A stretch of DNA of 18,022 bases from Gammaproteobacteria bacterium (lineage in GTDB: Bacteria; Pseudomonadota; Gammaproteobacteria; Steroidobacterales; Steroidobacteraceae), in NCBI GenBank assembly GCA_003162555.1, contig PMNQ01000076.1:1-18022 (forward strand). Direction: 5' to 3'. The translations under genes and the position numbers were made by a program. Positions within the stretch are counted from its first letter, which is position 1; each line of letters opens with the position of its first letter. This document shows, in pieces, positions 7,626 through 14,717 of this stretch. Below the pieces are notes generated by a model, which searched no databases, was not told the origin of the DNA, and saw nothing but the letters and a program-made list of their open reading frames with translations.

Positions 7626-8900
7626 GTGGATACGGCCCCGACCTCCGCACTGCTGCTGACGCTGCTCGGATTGCTGGTGGTGATCGCGTTTTCCGCGGGC
7701 ACCGAGGTCGCGATGCTCTCGGTCAATCGCTATCGGGTGCGCACCCGCGCTGCCGCCGGCGAGCGCCGCGCCCGCGCGCTGGAAAAACTCCTGGCCAAGC
7801 CCGATCAATGGCTGGGCGCGAACCTGGTGATCCTCGAGGTGGCCAGCGTGTCCGCCTCCTCCGTCATGACGCTGCTGGCGCTGCGCGTGCGGTATCCGCA
7901 TGCGCTGCCGGTCATGGTGATTTCGCTGATGGTGTTCATCATCATCTTCTGCGAGCTGGCGCCGAAGATCTACGCTGCCACGCACAGCGAGGCGGTGGCG
8001 CTGAATTCGACGCTGGTGTACCGGGCACTGCTGTTCATCACCTGGCTGCCGCGATGGTTCACCAACCGCGCCGCATATGCCTTTCTGCGCCTGTTCGGCC
8101 TGCACGGCGCTGGGCACGGCGCGCACGCGCTGAGCGCCGAGGAGCTGCGCACCGTGGTGACCGAGTCGAGCGCGCTGATCCCGGCGCAGCACCGGCAGAT
8201 GCTGCTGTCGATCCTGGACCTCGAGCGCGTGACGGTGAACGACATCATGATCCCGCGCCAGGACATCGCCGGCATTGATATCTCGTCCGACTGGGAGGAC
8301 GTGCTCGAGCGGCTCCGCCAGACCCCGCACACGCGCCTGCCCGTCTACGATGGCGAACTCGACAACCTGATCGGCATCCTGCACATGAAACGCACCGCGC
8401 AGGAATTCGCGCGCGCCACACTGACACGCGAGCGGCTGATCGAACTGGCGCAGGCGCGCGAACCCTACTTCGTGCCCGCGGGCACCTCGCTCATGCACCA
8501 GCTGGCGCAGTTCCAGCACAACCGGCGCCGCCACGCATTCGTGGTCAACGAATATGGCGACATCGAGGGCATGGTGACGCTCGAGGACCTGCTCGAGGAA
8601 ATCGTCGGCGAGTTCACCACCGACCCGGCGACCGTCGGCCACAAGGACGTGCATCGCGATGCCAGCGGCGCATGGCTGGTCAACGGCAGTGCCTCGATCC
8701 GCGCGCTCAATCGAGCGCTCGGCTGGCAGCTGCCCGACCTCGGCCCAAAAACGCTCAACGGATTGCTGCTGGAGAAGCTGGAGAACATTCCGCAGGCGGG
8801 CACTTCGCTGCGCATCGGTGCGCTGGAATTCGAAGTGCTGCAGACAATGGACAATTCGATCCGCACGGTGCGCGTGCGGCCGATCATCGAGACTCCCTAG
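7626..8900 (+). CDS. CorC/CNNM (YfjD)-family transporter, DUF21 + CBS pair + CorC_HlyC
   Basis: A 424-residue inner-membrane protein of the family that includes CorB/YfjD and eukaryotic CNNM magnesium transporters. The DUF21 membrane domain covers about 1-165 with hydrophobic segments near 6-30, 63-87, 93-112 and 128-145. A CBS pair covers about 205-330 ('VNDIMIPRQDI', 'TRLPVYDGELDNLIGILHM', 'FVVNEYGDIEGMVTLEDLLEEIVG' split by position), then a CorC_HlyC domain (340-420). GTG at 7626 is chosen: AGG lies 8 nt upstream and the length matches YfjD. An ATG at 7584 would add 14 residues and cannot be excluded. The GNNxxN segment expected around 69-74 reads ILEVAS, while Glu110 and Lys114 of 'CELAPK' remain. 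Mg2+ transport is therefore uncertain. The stop shares a CTAG with radA. Confidence 0.88.
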   Translation: MDTAPTSALLLTLLGLLVVIAFSAGTEVAMLSVNRYRVRTRAAAGERRARALEKLLAKPDQWLGANLVILEVASVSASSVMTLLALRVRYPHALPVMVISLMVFIIIFCELAPKIYAATHSEAVALNSTLVYRALLFITWLPRWFTNRAAYAFLRLFGLHGAGHGAHALSAEELRTVVTESSALIPAQHRQMLLSILDLERVTVNDIMIPRQDIAGIDISSDWEDVLERLRQTPHTRLPVYDGELDNLIGILHMKRTAQEFARATLTRERLIELAQAREPYFVPAGTSLMHQLAQFQHNRRRHAFVVNEYGDIEGMVTLEDLLEEIVGEFTTDPATVGHKDVHRDASGAWLVNGSASIRALNRALGWQLPDLGPKTLNGLLLEKLENIPQAGTSLRIGALEFEVLQTMDNSIRTVRVRPIIETP

Positions 8901-10252
8901 CGCTGGAACGCCGCCTCGATCGCTTCGGCGAGCGTCGCGACGGCCTGCACTTTCACTCCCGGCACGCCCTGCCGCGGAGCATTCTGCTGCGGCACGATCG
9001 CACGCGTGTAGCCCTGCTTGTGCAGCTCCTTCAGCCGCTCCTCGCCGTACGGCACCGGCCGCACTTCGCCCGTCAGCCCGAGTTCGCCGAAGGCCACGAG
9101 CGTGGCGTCGAGCGCTTCGCCCTTCAGGCTCGAGCCGATGGCCAGCGCCAGCGGCAGGTCGGTCGCGGTCTCTGAAATCGCGAGGCCCCCGACCAGGTTC
9201 ACGTACACATCGTGCTCGGCCGGCGAGAGGCGCGAATGTCGGTTCATCACGGCCAGCAGCATCGCCAGGCGGTTCGCATCGACGCCCTGCGCGACGCGCC
9301 GCGGCGCCGAGAAACGCGTGGCATCGGTGAGCGCCTGCACTTCGATCAGCAATGGGCGACCGCCATCGCGCGCCACCATCACCAGGCTTCCGGGCACGGG
9401 CTGCGGATTGCGCGACAGGAAAATCGCCGACGGATTGCGCACTTCGCGCAAGCCTGCGTCCGTCATCGCGAAGAAGCCCAGCTCGTTGACCGGGCCGAAA
9501 CGGTTCTTGGTGGCGCGCAGCATGCGAAAACGGCTGCCAGCGTCCGCATCGAAATACAGCACCGTGTCGACCAGATGCTCGAGCAGCTTGGGGCCGGCGA
9601 TCGCGCCATCCTTGGTCACGTGCCCGACGATGATGACCGAAGTGCCGCCCTGCTTGGCAAAGCGCACCAGCGCCGCGGTGCATTCGCGCAGCTGCTGCGG
9701 TGATCCAGGGCTCGACTCCGCCACTGCGGTCTGCATGGTCTGGATCGAATCGACGATCAGCAGCGCGGCGCGCCGCTCGTTGGCGAGCGCCATGATCGCT
9801 TCGAGCGAGTTGTCGCTGAGCAGCGTGAGGTGTGGTGCGGTGAGCGCCAGCCGCCGCGCCCGCTGCGTGATCTGCTGCGTCGATTCCTCGCCAGAGGCAT
9901 ACAGCACCGGCCGGCCCGCGCCCACGGCCGCCGCGACCTGCAGCAGCAGCGTCGATTTGCCGATGCCCGGCTCGCCGCCCAGCAGGCTTACCGAGCCGGC
10001 GCCGATTCCGCCGCCAAATACCCGGTCGAGTTCGGACATGCCGAGGCTCATGCGCTCCTCGGCAGCCGGATCCGCCGCCAGCGCCACCGGCATGGCCGGG
10101 GCGCCCGACGCTGCAGCGGCGGTGCTCGCCACGCGAACACCGAGCACGCGCGTCAGCGTGTTCCACTCGCTGCAATGCGGGCACTGTCCCTGCCACTTCA
10201 GCGATTCGCCGCCGCAGGAACTGCACACGTAAACCGGTTGATTTCGCGCCAT
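8897..10252 (-). CDS. radA: DNA repair protein RadA (Sms)
   Basis: A 451-residue RecA-like ATPase and branch-migration helicase for recombination intermediates, near the usual length (E. coli 460). The N-terminal zinc finger is Cys10-x2-Cys13 and Cys24-x2-Cys27. The RecA core has Walker A 'GGEPGIGKST' (92-101), 'LYASGEES' (117-124) and Walker B 'ALLIVDSIQTM' (163-173). The RadA-specific KNRFG motif is at 249-253. The C-terminal Lon-like domain (about 320-451) has 'FGELGLTGEVRPV'. The frame stays open for 212 codons upstream, but the zinc finger fixes the start at ATG 10252. The gene is convergent with the CorC-type gene and divergent from the phosphatase gene. A TTGACT lies upstream on its strand at 10288-10293, without a good -10. 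Confidence 0.96.
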   Translation of the reverse strand: MARNQPVYVCSSCGGESLKWQGQCPHCSEWNTLTRVLGVRVASTAAAASGAPAMPVALAADPAAEERMSLGMSELDRVFGGGIGAGSVSLLGGEPGIGKSTLLLQVAAAVGAGRPVLYASGEESTQQITQRARRLALTAPHLTLLSDNSLEAIMALANERRAALLIVDSIQTMQTAVAESSPGSPQQLRECTAALVRFAKQGGTSVIIVGHVTKDGAIAGPKLLEHLVDTVLYFDADAGSRFRMLRATKNRFGPVNELGFFAMTDAGLREVRNPSAIFLSRNPQPVPGSLVMVARDGGRPLLIEVQALTDATRFSAPRRVAQGVDANRLAMLLAVMNRHSRLSPAEHDVYVNLVGGLAISETATDLPLALAIGSSLKGEALDATLVAFGELGLTGEVRPVPYGEERLKELHKQGYTRAIVPQQNAPRQGVPGVKVQAVATLAEAIEAAFQR

Positions 10253-10441
10253 GCCAGCAAAGCCTAAGTCAGCGCCCGTCGCGGCGCAGTCAAAACTCCA
10301 GTACGATGCCGCGCTAATGCAATCTGGCCAGGCCCGATCCGGTGCATCTGTGACCCCAGACGCGCCCTGGAAAGGCCGCCGATGGTAACTTTTGCAGCGC
10401 GGCGCGCTCCGGCCGCTCGATAAGGACGGCAGTGGACCAGT

Positions 10442-10463
10442 ATCTGTGATCCAGTTCACGTTT
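10442..10463. promoter_or_regulatory. CRP/Vfr/Clp-like binding site upstream of the PP2C phosphatase gene
   Basis: The core TGTGA-N6-TCACG at 10445-10460 matches the CRP consensus TGTGA-N6-TCACA at nine of ten core positions. By my count 17 of 22 bases fit the extended consensus, including the downstream TTT. The centre is about 50 nt before the phosphatase start, in the 249-nt divergent region with radA. Regulators that use this consensus include CRP, Vfr and Clp. I see no convincing -10/-35 pair at a standard distance on either strand, so activator or repressor role and target gene are open. The rest of the intergenic region shows no gene. Confidence 0.5.
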
Positions 10464-10501
10464 CCAAGCAAGCTCCGAGAGCCTGGCCGTGGGGCCCGGC
10501 G

Positions 10502-11326
10502 ATGAGTCTGAAAGGCAAGCTGCGCTGCGTGGGCCTGACGGACACCGGACGCGTGCGCGAGCACAACGAGGACACGATTGCCTGGGATGCCAACCTCGGG
10601 TTGCTGGTGCTGGCCGACGGCATGGGCGGCTACAACGCCGGCGAAGTGGCCAGCGGCATCGCGGTCAAGACCATCGTCAACCTGGTGCGTGAGGCGATCG
10701 AGCGTGAGGACCTGTCCGCTCCCGACCCGGGCACGGGCCTGTCGCGCACCACCATCATCCTGCGCGATGCCATCACACGCGCCAACAAGATCATCTTTCA
10801 GACCGCGCGCACGCAGCCCAATTGCGAGGGCATGGGTACGACGGTGGTCGGCGTGCTGTTCCACGACAACCGCGTGACCGTCGCCCACGTGGGCGATTCA
10901 CGCCTGTACCGGCTGCGCGGATCGACTTTCGAGCAGGTGACGCTCGATCACTCGCTGCTGCAGGAACTGGTCGACCGGGGCTTTTATTCACCCGAGGAAG
11001 CGCAGCGCGCGGCCAACAAGAATTACGTCACGCGGGCGCTCGGGGTCGAGGCCGGCGTCGAGGTCGAGATCCAGGAACACCCGGCCCAGCGCGGCGATAT
11101 CTACATGCTGTGCTCGGACGGCCTCTCGGACATGGTCGAGGATGACGATATTCACTTAACGATCAACACCTTTGGTGCTAACCTTGACACGGTAGCGCAG
11201 CAGTTGATCCAGCTCGCTAATGACAACGGCGGCAAGGATAATATTTCCGTTTTGCTGGCCCAGGTCGTTGATTCGTTCCCCGTACGTCGGGGAGTATTGG
11301 ACCGGATGTTAGGCTGGTTCAGTTAG
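10502..11326 (+). CDS. PP2C-family serine/threonine protein phosphatase
   Basis: A 274-residue soluble PPM/PP2C phosphatase of the bacterial Stp/PrpC type. It dephosphorylates Ser/Thr phosphoproteins using two metal ions. The motif series is complete: 'DTGRVREHNED' (14-24), 'LADGMGGYNAGEVAS' (37-51, metal Asp39), 'GMGTTVVG' (110-117), 'AHVGDSRLYRL' (128-138), 'LCSDGLSDMV' (203-212, Asp206) and 'DNGGKDNISVL' (241-251, Asp246). About 15 residues follow the catalytic domain, ending in the amphipathic-looking 'VLDRMLGWFS'. The ATG at 10502 has only a weak ribosome-binding site. An FHA-protein gene follows after 36 nt, so the pair is probably one signalling operon. No kinase gene is in the window. 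The last third of the gene is much richer in A+T than the rest. Confidence 0.93.
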   Translation: MSLKGKLRCVGLTDTGRVREHNEDTIAWDANLGLLVLADGMGGYNAGEVASGIAVKTIVNLVREAIEREDLSAPDPGTGLSRTTIILRDAITRANKIIFQTARTQPNCEGMGTTVVGVLFHDNRVTVAHVGDSRLYRLRGSTFEQVTLDHSLLQELVDRGFYSPEEAQRAANKNYVTRALGVEAGVEVEIQEHPAQRGDIYMLCSDGLSDMVEDDDIHLTINTFGANLDTVAQQLIQLANDNGGKDNISVLLAQVVDSFPVRRGVLDRMLGWFS

Positions 11327-11362
11327 GTTCTTAAAAACAGGCGAGAACTAAGGCGAGCATAT

Positions 11363-12061
11363 ATGGCAAGGCTGATTCTGAGTCTCGACGGCCAGGTAAT
11401 GGCCGAATACAACATGAACAAGGAGCGCTACACGATCGGGCGTCTGCCGGATAACGATATCCGCATCGACAACCCGGCCGTCAGCGGCCATCACTCGCTG
11501 ATCATCAACATCCTCAACGACTCGTTCCTCGAGGACCTGAACAGCACCAATGGCACCTACGTCAACGGCAAGCTGATCAAGAAGCACGCGCTGCAGCACG
11601 GCGATGTTGTCACCTGCGGCCACCACCAGTTGCGCTTTGTCGAAGACGACACCGCCCAGCAGGACGAATTCGAAAAAACCATGGTCATCCAGCCCTCGGC
11701 CCGCCCCGTCGAAAAAGTGCGAGCTGCTATGGCTGCATCTGCAGACGCCACAGCTTCCCGCCGCGCGCTCGGCAACGGCACGCCGGCCATGAAGAAGGCC
11801 AGGCTCCAGGTGCTGTCAGGCGCTTTTGCCGGGCGCGAACTCGAGCTCACCAAGACGCTGACTACCCTCGGCCGCCCTGGCGTCCAGGTGGCGGCGATCA
11901 CGCGCCGCTCGGAGGGCTACTTCCTGGTGCACGTTGATGCCGACGCTGCCGACAACTTCCCGCTGGTGAACGGTGCGCCGATCGGCGCCACGGCGCGCAA
12001 GCTCGTGGACAACGATGTCATCCAGCTCGCCGGCGTGAAGATGGGGTTCTTCGAAGGCTAG
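11363..12061 (+). CDS. Double FHA-domain protein
   Basis: A 232-residue protein with no signal peptide or membrane segment. Residues 5-93 form a canonical phosphothreonine-binding FHA domain: 'YTIGRLPDNDIRIDN' (Arg27), 'AVSGHHSLI' (Ser41, His44) and 'NSTNGTYVNGK' (60-70). Residues 146-230 look like a second, degenerate FHA domain: 'LTTLGRPGVQVAAITRR' and 'PLVNGAPIG' keep the Gly-Arg and the Asn-Gly, but the Ser-x-x-His motif is lost. The linker (96-145) holds 'FEKTMVI', where Thr106 could be a phospho-site that loops back onto the FHA domain, as in GarA-type switches; this is inference. The start has a strong AAGGCGAG. It follows the PP2C gene and shares its stop CTAG with dnaB. Confidence 0.9.
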   Translation: MARLILSLDGQVMAEYNMNKERYTIGRLPDNDIRIDNPAVSGHHSLIINILNDSFLEDLNSTNGTYVNGKLIKKHALQHGDVVTCGHHQLRFVEDDTAQQDEFEKTMVIQPSARPVEKVRAAMAASADATASRRALGNGTPAMKKARLQVLSGAFAGRELELTKTLTTLGRPGVQVAAITRRSEGYFLVHVDADAADNFPLVNGAPIGATARKLVDNDVIQLAGVKMGFFEG

Positions 12062-13464
12062 CGCAGTACGCCTTCGGCGTAGGAGTCGGCGGCGTAGTTG
12101 GCGAAGCGGCTGTACTGGCCCTGGAAGGTCAGCATGAAAGTGCCGATCTCGCCGTTGCGATGCTTGGCGAGGTCGATCTCCGCGATGCCGCGCTTGGGCG
12201 TGTTCTTGTCGTAGACCTCATCGCGGTAGATCAGCAGGATCATGTCCGCGTCCTGCTCGATCGCGCCCGATTCACGCAGGTCCGACATCACCGGCTTCTT
12301 CTCGGTGCGCTGCTCGACGCCGCGATTGAGCTGCGAGAGCGCGATGACCGGCACCGCCAGTTCCTTGGCGAGCGCCTTGAGGCCGCGCGAGATCTCGGCG
12401 ATCTCGGTGGCGCGGTTTTCCTTGGTGCCCGGCACCTGCATCAGCTGCAGGTAATCGACCACGATCAGATCGAGCCCGTGTTCGCGCGCCACGCGGCGCG
12501 CCCGCGCGCGCAACTCGGTCGGCGTCAGGCCCGCCGATTCGTCGATGAAAATGCGGGCCTCGGCGAGCTGGCTGGTCGCGGCCGTCACGCGTACCCAGTC
12601 GTCGTCGGAAATCTGCCCGCTGCGGATGCCGTTGAGTGGCACGCCGCCGATCGAGGCCAGCATGCGCGTCAGCAGCTGCTCGGCCGGCATTTCCATGCTG
12701 AAGATCGCGACCGAAGATTTCGTGGCTGGATTGACGGCCGCGTACTCGGCAATGTTCATCGCCAGCGTGGTCTTGCCCATTGAAGGGCGGCCGGCAACGA
12801 TCACGAGGTCGCCGGGCCTGAGGCCGCCAGTCTTGCGATCGAAATCAGCAAAACCGGTCGGCAGGCCGCGCATCGAATTCGGGTTGTCGTGCCACTGGTC
12901 GATCTTGTCGATCAGCGGCGGCAACAGTGTGCTGACTTTGACCGCGCCGTCGCGCCGGCCGGTGCTCTGCTCGGCGATCGCGAATACCTGCTGTTCGGCA
13001 TCGTCGACCAGGTCGCGGGCCGAACGCCCGTCATTGGCGAAGGCCGCGGCGGTGATCGAGCGCCCGGCCGTGATCAGCCGCCGCAGCAGCGAGCGCTCGC
13101 GGACAATCTGCGCATAGGCACGCACGTTCGCGGCGGTCGGCGTATCGCGCGCCAGGCTCCCCAGATACGCCAGTCCGCCTGCGGCTTCCAGCTTACCGTT
13201 GCGTTCCAGGTGCTCGGAGGCCGTGACGACATCGGCGGGTTTGCCATTGGCAATCAGCTCCGCCAGCGCGCCAAATATGAGCTGGTGATCGGGACGGTAG
13301 AAATCATCGGCGACGACCACATCGCCAACCTGGTCCCAGGCCGGCGCATCGATCAGCAGCCCGCCGAGCACGGCCTGCTCAGCCTCCGCCGAATGCGGCG
13401 GCGTCACCGCGCCCGGATCGGCGGGCGACTCGTTATCGCGACGTGAACGGAGCGGCCCGGCCAT
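12058..13464 (-). CDS. dnaB: Replicative DNA helicase DnaB
   Basis: A 468-residue hexameric 5'-3' helicase of the replication fork, typical length (E. coli 471). The N-terminal DnaB domain (about 22-125) contains 'PPHSAEAEQAVLGGLL' (22-37). The C-terminal RecA-like domain starts near 195 with 'GLPTGFADFDRKTGGL' and has Walker A 'GRPSMGKTTLA' (225-235), 'FSMEMPAEQL' (255-264), Walker B 'LIVVDYLQLM' (333-342), 'ALSQLNRGVEQR' (375-386) and 'SDLRESGAIEQDAD' (394-407). No intein interrupts the Walker A or other common insertion sites. It starts at ATG 13464, 33 nt after rplI. Its final TAG lies within the CTAG shared with the FHA gene. Confidence 0.97.
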   Translation of the reverse strand: MAGPLRSRRDNESPADPGAVTPPHSAEAEQAVLGGLLIDAPAWDQVGDVVVADDFYRPDHQLIFGALAELIANGKPADVVTASEHLERNGKLEAAGGLAYLGSLARDTPTAANVRAYAQIVRERSLLRRLITAGRSITAAAFANDGRSARDLVDDAEQQVFAIAEQSTGRRDGAVKVSTLLPPLIDKIDQWHDNPNSMRGLPTGFADFDRKTGGLRPGDLVIVAGRPSMGKTTLAMNIAEYAAVNPATKSSVAIFSMEMPAEQLLTRMLASIGGVPLNGIRSGQISDDDWVRVTAATSQLAEARIFIDESAGLTPTELRARARRVAREHGLDLIVVDYLQLMQVPGTKENRATEIAEISRGLKALAKELAVPVIALSQLNRGVEQRTEKKPVMSDLRESGAIEQDADMILLIYRDEVYDKNTPKRGIAEIDLAKHRNGEIGTFMLTFQGQYSRFANYAADSYAEGVLR

Positions 13465-13497
13465 ATCTCTGACCGACTCCGTTGTGCCCGTTGGACC

Positions 13498-13953
13498 CTA
13501 GCCCTGCTCTTCGGCGGCGATGATCACGAGAATCGTGACCTCGACGTCGGTGTGCAGGTGCAGCGTGACCTGGTGCTCGCCCACCTGGCGGATCGGGCCG
13601 GTCGGCAGCCGCACTTCGCTGCGGTTGACCGTCTTGCCGCCAGCCGTGCAGGCCTCGGCGATGTCGGAGGTGCCTACCGAGCCGAACAGCTTGCCTTCCG
13701 AGCCCGCCTTGGCGGTGATCGTGATGCGGAAATCGCGCAGCGATTCGGCGCGCTGCTCCGCACTGCCCAGCTCCTCGCCGGCAATCCGTTCCAGCTCGGC
13801 GCGCCGCACTTCGAAGCGCGCTACATTGGCCGGCGTGGCCAGCGTGGCGCGGCCCGAGGGCAGCAGGTAATTGCGGCCGTAGCCGCTCTTCACCTTGACG
13901 CGATCGCCGATGGTGCCGAGGTTCGCGACCTTTTGCAGGAGAATGACGTCCAT
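13498..13953 (-). CDS. rplI: 50S ribosomal protein L9
   Basis: A 151-residue L9 (E. coli 149), the extended protein at the L1-stalk base that helps keep reading frame. The N domain begins '[20 protein letters not shown]' and has '[18 protein letters not shown]' (24-41). The long connecting helix ('[17 protein letters not shown]') leads to the C domain with '[15 protein letters not shown]' (87-101). It follows rpsR by 9 nt with GAGG upstream, as part of the rpsF-rpsR-rplI cluster. Confidence 0.97.
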   Translation of the reverse strand: MDVILLQKVANLGTIGDRVKVKSGYGRNYLLPSGRATLATPANVARFEVRRAELERIAGEELGSAEQRAESLRDFRITITAKAGSEGKLFGSVGTSDIAEACTAGGKTVNRSEVRLPTGPIRQVGEHQVTLHLHTDVEVTILVIIAAEEQG

Positions 13954-13962
13954 GGCCTGACC

Positions 13963-14187
13963 TCAGTGCTGATCGGTGTACGGCAGCAGCGCGAGAAAGC
14001 GCGCGCGCTTGATCGCGGTTGCCAGCTGGCGCTGGTAAAAGCTCTTCGTGCCGGTGATGCGGCTCGGCACTATCTTGCCGGTCTCGGTGATGTAGTTCTT
14101 CAGAATGCCCAGATCCTTGTAGTCGATCGTGGCGACATCATCAGCCGTGAAGCGGCAGAATTTCTTGCGACGGACAAAGCGTGACAT
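13963..14187 (-). CDS. rpsR: 30S ribosomal protein S18
   Basis: A 74-residue S18, the partner of S6 on the 30S platform. It starts '[18 protein letters not shown]' and has '[20 protein letters not shown]' (21-40), '[20 protein letters not shown]' (41-60) and '[12 protein letters not shown]'. A strong AAGGAA precedes the ATG. The 33-nt gap to rpsF contains no priB gene, unlike the E. coli rpsF-priB-rpsR order. Confidence 0.97.
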   Translation of the reverse strand: MSRFVRRKKFCRFTADDVATIDYKDLGILKNYITETGKIVPSRITGTKSFYQRQLATAIKRARFLALLPYTDQH

Positions 14188-14220
14188 GGTGTTTCCTTAA
14201 GGAATTTCGGGGTGCGGTCT

Positions 14221-14607
14221 TCAGGGGTTGAGCGACATGTCGTCGTCGTCGCCCATCTCGTCGCGCTCGCGACGCGCCTCGTTTTCCTCTTCCGTGCGTG
14301 ACATCGGCGAGGGCTCGGTCACCGCAGCATCCATGCTGACCACCAGGTGGCGCAGCACAGCGTCGCTGAAACGGAACGCACCGGTCAGTTCGGCGAGAAT
14401 TTTCTGGTCGCACTCGATGTTCATCAGCACGTAATGTGCCTTGTGAACCTTGGCGATCGGGAAGCACAGCTGGCGCCGGCCCCAGTCCTCGAGACGATGC
14501 ACCGCGCCATTGCCAGCGGCAATCATGCCGCGGTAACGCTCGATCATCGCCGGAACCTGTTCGCTCTGATCCGGGTGGACCAGGAACACCACTTCGTAAT
14601 GCCTCAT
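14221..14607 (-). CDS. rpsF: 30S ribosomal protein S6
   Basis: A 128-residue S6 that binds S18 and the central domain of 16S rRNA. The ferredoxin-like core begins '[20 protein letters not shown]' and includes '[20 protein letters not shown]' (38-57) and '[10 protein letters not shown]'. The tail after about residue 95 is acidic ('[20 protein letters not shown]') but ends MSLNP, not in Glu-Glu, so RimK-type glutamylation as in E. coli is doubtful. The ATG at 14607 is preferred over an in-frame one 36 nt upstream because an AAGGAG lies just before it and it matches family starts. A structured leader at 14673-14700 may mediate feedback control. Confidence 0.97.
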   Translation of the reverse strand: MRHYEVVFLVHPDQSEQVPAMIERYRGMIAAGNGAVHRLEDWGRRQLCFPIAKVHKAHYVLMNIECDQKILAELTGAFRFSDAVLRHLVVSMDAAVTEPSPMSRTEEENEARRERDEMGDDDDMSLNP

Positions 14608-14672
14608 GATTGACTCCTTGTGGATTGAATGCCACCCGCTCAAGGCATTGGCGGTGTGGCAAGGAGAAGCCG

Positions 14673-14700
14673 CGCAGGATACCCGAAGGGTCCGGCTGCG
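14673..14700 (-). promoter_or_regulatory. Predicted S6:S18-binding mRNA leader structure
   Basis: In the - strand transcript, 17 nt after the rlmB stop and about 66 nt before rpsF, an outer stem CGCAG/CUGCG (5 bp) encloses a bulged CCG, followed by a short inner helix (G-C, A-U, CCC/GGG) closed by a UUC(G) loop. The known autoregulatory motif in S6-operon leaders is a hairpin with a conserved CCG bulge that mimics the 16S rRNA site of the S6:S18 complex. Position and shape agree with it; the fold was made by hand. The CCG is at 14693-14695 (+ strand CGG). Confidence 0.55.
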
Positions 14701-14717
14701 TGCAACTGGACGGGCGG

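Noticed and set aside
7587..10226. 879-codon - strand open frame over the CorC-type gene and radA
   Set aside because: It runs antisense to one real gene and out of frame with another; the translation is Arg/Gln/His-rich without domains.
10288..10293. TTGACT on the - strand as -35 of a radA promoter
   Set aside because: At 16-19 nt spacing the best -10 matches only one or two bases of TATAAT; kept only as a remark under radA.
10317..10388. 23-codon open frame in the radA/phosphatase gap, with two Trp codons
   Set aside because: No ribosome-binding site, no attenuator hairpins with T-run and no biosynthetic gene downstream; likely chance.
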